Assembly (NCBI RefSeq): GCF_011043735.1
Contig: NZ_JAAKGV010000002.1
Location: 124,001-188,000, forward strand
DNA from: Methylobacterium sp. DB0501
GTDB taxonomy: Bacteria; Pseudomonadota; Alphaproteobacteria; Rhizobiales; Beijerinckiaceae
Direction: 5' to 3'
Length of the DNA: 64,000 bases
Positions within the stretch are counted from its first letter, which is position 1. Each line of letters opens with the position of its first letter. Of this stretch, positions 61,936 to 64,000 are shown one piece after another. The position numbers were made by a program, and so were the translations under genes. The notes under the pieces are model-generated. The model did no database searches. It had not been told where the DNA came from and was given only the letters and a program-made list of their open reading frames with translations.

Positions 61936-63306
61936 TCAGGCGGAGGCGGGGGCCTTGGTCAGGTAGCCGGTGACCGAGCGGGCCGGCACCAGATAGCGCT
62001 CGGCGGCCGCCGCGAGGCGCGAGGCCTGCACCGCCTCGATCTCGGACGGCCAGCGCCGCACCTCCTCGATGCTCTCGCCGATGGCGAGCGCCGAGCCGAA
62101 GATGCGGGCGAGCGAGGACTGGCTGTCGGAAGAATAGACCGTCTCGGCGACGAGCCGGGTCTTCGCCCGCTCGATCGCGTCGGCCGACAGGGCCTCGGAG
62201 GGCGCGCGGGCCAGCGCCCGGTCGAGGGCCTCCTCCAGCTTCTCCAGGCTCACGCCCTCCGCCGGCACGGCGTAGACCGAGAAGCGGGTGTCGTCGATCG
62301 CCGAGCCCATGTACCAGGCGCCGGCATTCACTGCGACGCCCTGCTCCAGCACCAGGCTGCGATAGAGGTAGGAGGTCGGCCCGCCGCCCAGCACCTCGGC
62401 CAGGAGTTCCAGGGCGTGGCTCTCGCCGTCGCGGGCGGTCATGCAGGACGGGGTGAGGTAGAGCCGCTGCAGGGTCGGCTGCTCGACCTTCGGGTCGGCG
62501 ACGCTGAGGCGGCGCGCCGCCCGCGGCTCCGGCTCCCGCGGCCGCACCCGCTGCGGCCGGGCGCCGCGCGGCGTCACCACGCCGTAGGTATCGTCGGCGA
62601 GCCGCCGGACCTCGTCGGCGGTCACGTCGCCGGCCACCACCAGGATGGCGTTCTCCGGGGTGTAGAAGCGGCGGTAATAGTCGAGGGCGTGGGTGCGGTT
62701 CAGCTCCTCGATCTCGTGCATCCAGCCGATGATCGGGATGCCGTAGGGGTGGTGCACGAACAGCGAGGCCGCCATCGCCTCGGAGAGCTGGGCCGCCGGG
62801 TCGGTCTCGACCCGCATCCGGCGCTCCTCCAGCACCACGTCGCGCTCGGGCGCCACCACGGCGTCGTCGAGGATCAGGCCGGTCATCCGGTCCGCCTCGA
62901 AGCTCATCATGGTCTTGAGGTTCTCGCGGGCGACGCGCTGGAAGTAGGCGGTGTAGTCGAACGACGTGAAGGCGTTCTCCTGGCCCCCCAAGCTCGATAC
63001 CGCCTTCGAGAAGGCGCCGACCGGATGGGTCTCGGTGCCCTTGAACATCAGGTGCTCGAGGAAGTGGGCGATGCCCGACTGACCGAGCGGATCGTCGGCC
63101 GAGCCGTTGCGGTACCACACCATGTGGGTCACGACGGGCGCACGGTGGTCGGGGACCACCACCACGTCGAGGCCGTTGTCGAGCACGAAGGACGCCACTT
63201 CGGGACCGCCCGCCTCCGCACGGCCGAAGGGCGCCGCGTCGGTGCGCAGGGTGGCGCTGACGGGGCAGACGAGGCCGGGGGCGGGGCGCATCCTGACTGG
63301 GGGCAT
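61936..63306 (-). CDS. M16 zinc peptidase (catalytic, PqqL/mitochondrial-processing-peptidase-like)
   Basis: 456 residues. HxxEH in GIAHFLEHLMFKGTE, the downstream Glu ligand region in ERDVVLEERRMRVE, and the M16 C-domain YRSLVLEQGVAVNAGAWYMG. Paired with the non-catalytic M16 gene directly downstream. Start at 63306 (PPVRMRPAPG); an internal ATG at 63291 is possible. Substrate peptides unknown. Confidence 0.88.
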   Translation of the reverse strand: MPPVRMRPAPGLVCPVSATLRTDAAPFGRAEAGGPEVASFVLDNGLDVVVVPDHRAPVVTHMVWYRNGSADDPLGQSGIAHFLEHLMFKGTETHPVGAFSKAVSSLGGQENAFTSFDYTAYFQRVARENLKTMMSFEADRMTGLILDDAVVAPERDVVLEERRMRVETDPAAQLSEAMAASLFVHHPYGIPIIGWMHEIEELNRTHALDYYRRFYTPENAILVVAGDVTADEVRRLADDTYGVVTPRGARPQRVRPREPEPRAARRLSVADPKVEQPTLQRLYLTPSCMTARDGESHALELLAEVLGGGPTSYLYRSLVLEQGVAVNAGAWYMGSAIDDTRFSVYAVPAEGVSLEKLEEALDRALARAPSEALSADAIERAKTRLVAETVYSSDSQSSLARIFGSALAIGESIEEVRRWPSEIEAVQASRLAAAAERYLVPARSVTGYLTKAPASA

Positions 63307-63746
63307 CCTGATCTACCTTAGCCGGATGGCCGGATCGGCCACCCGTGTTGGATCGTGAACCGGCTCACTTAAGGGAGGCTTGCGGCTCATGCGAGTCACG
63401 GGCCAGCGGAAGGTCGAGCCGGCCGGCGGGCCGGCCACCGGGGTCGCCAGCCGTTAGAGACCCTGTTCTAGAGCATTTTGTGGCAGGTGGGACCCGAAGA
63501 CTGCCGAGAAATGCGTGGCACGCAGGTCTGGCCTGGGTTCCCGCAGTCGAAGCGTGGCCTGAAAATGTCGGTGAAGCTTGGTCGACCTGCCGGAAAATCA
63601 ATGCTCGCCCTGGCAGGTCGCGCAGCTCTGCGTCCCGAGCGGATCTCGCCGGGCCCGGGCCCGGGCCGAGGTGGCGACCGGGCACGAAAAACCCCGGGCC
63701 GCTGGTGCGGCCCGGGGCGAAAGATCCGGCTCGGATCTCGGAAACG
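63307..63746. other. 440-bp intergenic region without a supported gene
   Basis: Contains a TCTAGAGCATTTT fragment near 63469-63481, similar to the repeat at 8597, and a terminator near 63687-63717 that reads on the minus strand. Frames in the middle do not look coding. Confidence 0.45.
63687..63717 (-). terminator. Rho-independent terminator (minus strand)
   Basis: Arms CCCCGGGCCGC and GCGGCCCGGGG with a TGGT loop. On the minus strand it is followed by TTTTT. It ends the gene running off the window end (stop at 63747). Confidence 0.75.
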
Positions 63747-64000
63747 TTACTGGCGCGAGCGCAGGTAGGCGCCCGGATCGGCCTGCTCGCGGTCGCTGAT
63801 CATCGCGTTCGGACCGCGCTCGCTGCGGGCGAGCTTGCCGTTCGGCGGCTTGCGGTAGCCGGTCGGCGGCTCGGTCAGGGTGTCGCGGCTCGGCTCCACG
63901 TCGGGGAGGTTGACGTCGTCGCCCTTCTTGCCGGCGAAGAGCTGCATCGGGTTGAGCCAGAACGACTCCTTGACGTTGTCGCCGGGCTTGTAGGTCGGCT
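63747..64000 (-). CDS. C-terminal part of a hypothetical protein (truncated by the window end)
   Basis: The open frame continues past the window edge: ..YKPGDNVKESFWLNPMQLFA then GKKGDDVNLPDVEPSRD. 84 residues visible, hydrophilic, rich in Pro/Asp/Arg. No family recognised; a secreted or periplasmic protein is possible but its N-terminus is not in view. An internal ATG at 63947 is not the true start, since coding sequence continues upstream. Confidence 0.6.
   Translation of the reverse strand, partial: PTYKPGDNVKESFWLNPMQLFAGKKGDDVNLPDVEPSRDTLTEPPTGYRKPPNGKLARSERGPNAMISDREQADPGAYLRSRQ

Noticed and set aside
63469..63481. TCTAGAGCATTTT as a full copy of the repeat at 8597
   Set aside because: Similarity stops after about 13 bases, so it is listed only as a possible fragment.

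Overview
The window reads as chromosomal DNA of a very GC-rich alphaproteobacterium of the Rhizobiales, most likely Methylobacterium or a close relative. The clues are an EcfG-type sigma factor, an HWE-family hybrid kinase, a fused urease gamma-beta subunit, a PaoABC-type molybdenum hydroxylase, a Bradyrhizobium-type D(-)-tartrate dehydratase, and several intergenic repeat families of the kind common in these genomes. The genus assignment is an inference from protein content. I saw no rRNA, tRNA, CRISPR array, transposase or prophage genes.

Layout. 0.2-8.5 kb: acetylornithine deacetylase, a small ORF, then a minus-strand signalling block (stand-alone CheB-like protein, CheB-CheR-PAS-HWE hybrid kinase, overlapping Crp/Fnr regulator) and an LPS-type glycosyltransferase. 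8.9-13 kb: an alpha/beta-hydrolase lipoprotein, an orphan TRAP binding protein, and a GNAT/D-tartrate dehydratase pair. 13-19.5 kb: small secreted or membrane proteins, an EcfG sigma factor with an apparent NepR-like N-terminus, a methyltransferase-like protein, an MFS carrier, an aldo/keto reductase and a SWIB protein. 19.5-26.7 kb: two MFS transporters, then a divergent chemoreceptor and HD-GYP protein. 27-36.9 kb: MocR/PaiB divergent pair, LysR with a DUF1445 (D-glutamate cyclase-like) enzyme, a complete five-gene HAAT-type amino-acid ABC transporter, and an internally duplicated unknown protein. 37-42.6 kb: an RND efflux pump (permease and adaptor) with a divergent TetR regulator. 42.9-52 kb: a chemoreceptor, an esterase, an orphan binding protein and paoABC. 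52.2-52.8 kb: a BrnT/BrnA toxin-antitoxin pair. 52.8-58.4 kb: an unusual urease operon, ureD-ureAB-(small alarmone hydrolase)-ureC-(DUF29)-ureE-ureF. 58.6-64 kb: an FAD oxidoreductase, a cupin, an M16 peptidase pair, and the 3' end of a gene running off the window.

How the genes relate. Nitrogen themes recur: urease, ABC uptake, DUF1445, arginine biosynthesis. Sensory and second-messenger genes are also dense: two chemoreceptors, CheB/CheR modules, HD-GYP, a ppGpp hydrolase-like protein, and an EcfG sigma. The least ordinary items are the NepR-EcfG fusion, the urease operon carrying an alarmone-hydrolase-like gene and a DUF29 gene but no ureG, the hybrid kinase with a degenerate CheB domain, a 100-bp dispersed repeat present in opposite orientation at 22.7 and 46.5 kb, and two well-conserved genes (an MFS carrier and a MocR regulator) that lack any ATG/GTG/TTG start in the expected place.
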